A stretch of DNA of 64,000 nucleotides from Chryseobacterium antibioticum (GTDB lineage Bacteria > Bacteroidota > Bacteroidia > Flavobacteriales > Weeksellaceae), in contig NZ_JABBGI010000016.1 of assembly GCF_012927325.1 (NCBI RefSeq), forward strand, positions 60,726 to 124,725, read 5' to 3'. The notes beneath the pieces are model-generated. The model saw nothing but the letters and a program-made list of their open reading frames with translations. It ran no database searches and was not told where the DNA came from. Within the stretch, counting starts at the first letter, position 1, and each line of letters opens with the position of its first letter. Positions 63,946 through 64,000 of the stretch are shown piece by piece. The position numbers were made by a program, and so were the translations under genes.

Positions 63946-64000
63946 GCTCTGTATTTACCTATGTTTCTTTTATTTGATCTTTGAGGTCTTACAGGAATTA

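Overview
This AT-rich window reads as a flavobacterial chromosome, most likely Chryseobacterium or a close relative. The reasons are the type I asparaginase and TrmH-like genes at the right, the TPR/LuxR-like regulators, the many secreted proteins with N-terminal VGI(N/G)T(T/S)(S/T)P-type motifs, and a Bacteroidetes-type (CTnDOT-like, MPF-B) conjugation system. Genus is an inference from protein style; no rRNA is present. Most of the window is accessory DNA. Core genome is seen only right of the tRNA-Ser at 61932-62018.

Layout. (1) 1-7.2 kb is a defence-like cluster: an XRE regulator, a CxxC/HNH-like protein, a DUF3800-like protein, a nuclease-helicase fusion, a zinc-ribbon membrane protein and a caspase-like peptidase. 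Every intergenic gap there carries one copy of a directional 15-bp motif. (2) 7231-8085 and 22565-23418 are two nearly identical IS5-family copies in the same orientation. They bracket about 14.5 kb that holds a minus-strand locus of secreted/surface proteins, two TPR-transmembrane-HTH regulators, and several decayed duplicates of both. (3) At 22.0-22.6 kb is a fragment of a methylase/helicase locus, truncated at the second IS; its intact relative lies at 50 kb. (4) 23.4-27.3 kb is a Gabija-like pair (UvrD-like helicase plus OLD ATPase/TOPRIM nuclease). (5) 27.6-29.1 kb has a serine recombinase, three and a half copies of a 124-bp repeat with internal dyads, and an oriT-like nested hairpin.

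(6) 29.4-55.2 kb is the conjugation module, all on the plus strand: relaxosome accessory protein, relaxase, ParA-like ATPase, TraE, TraF, a TraG/VirB4 ATPase with an inserted DnaJ J-domain, four tandem secreted proteins sharing a C-terminal motif, TraJ, TraK, a TraL-like protein, TraM, TraN, a VirD4-type coupling protein, an M23 peptidase, accessory proteins, and a 1719-residue TOPRIM-methylase-helicase that contains a second gene in another frame. (7) 55.4-60.3 kb is a polymorphic-toxin-like locus: a 799-residue protein with a C39-like cysteine-peptidase end, three tandem immunity-like paralogues, a frameshifted gene, a terminator, and a fourth immunity-like fragment cut off by an IS-end relic. 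(8) A tyrosine recombinase (60445-61680) lies beside tRNA-Ser(GGA), the likely integration target; the element's other end is not recognisable in the window.

The best candidates for something undescribed are the J-domain inside VirB4, the overlapping gene inside the methylase-helicase, the toxin with its immunity array, the 124-bp dyad repeats near the transfer origin, and the one-gene-per-motif layout at the left end.
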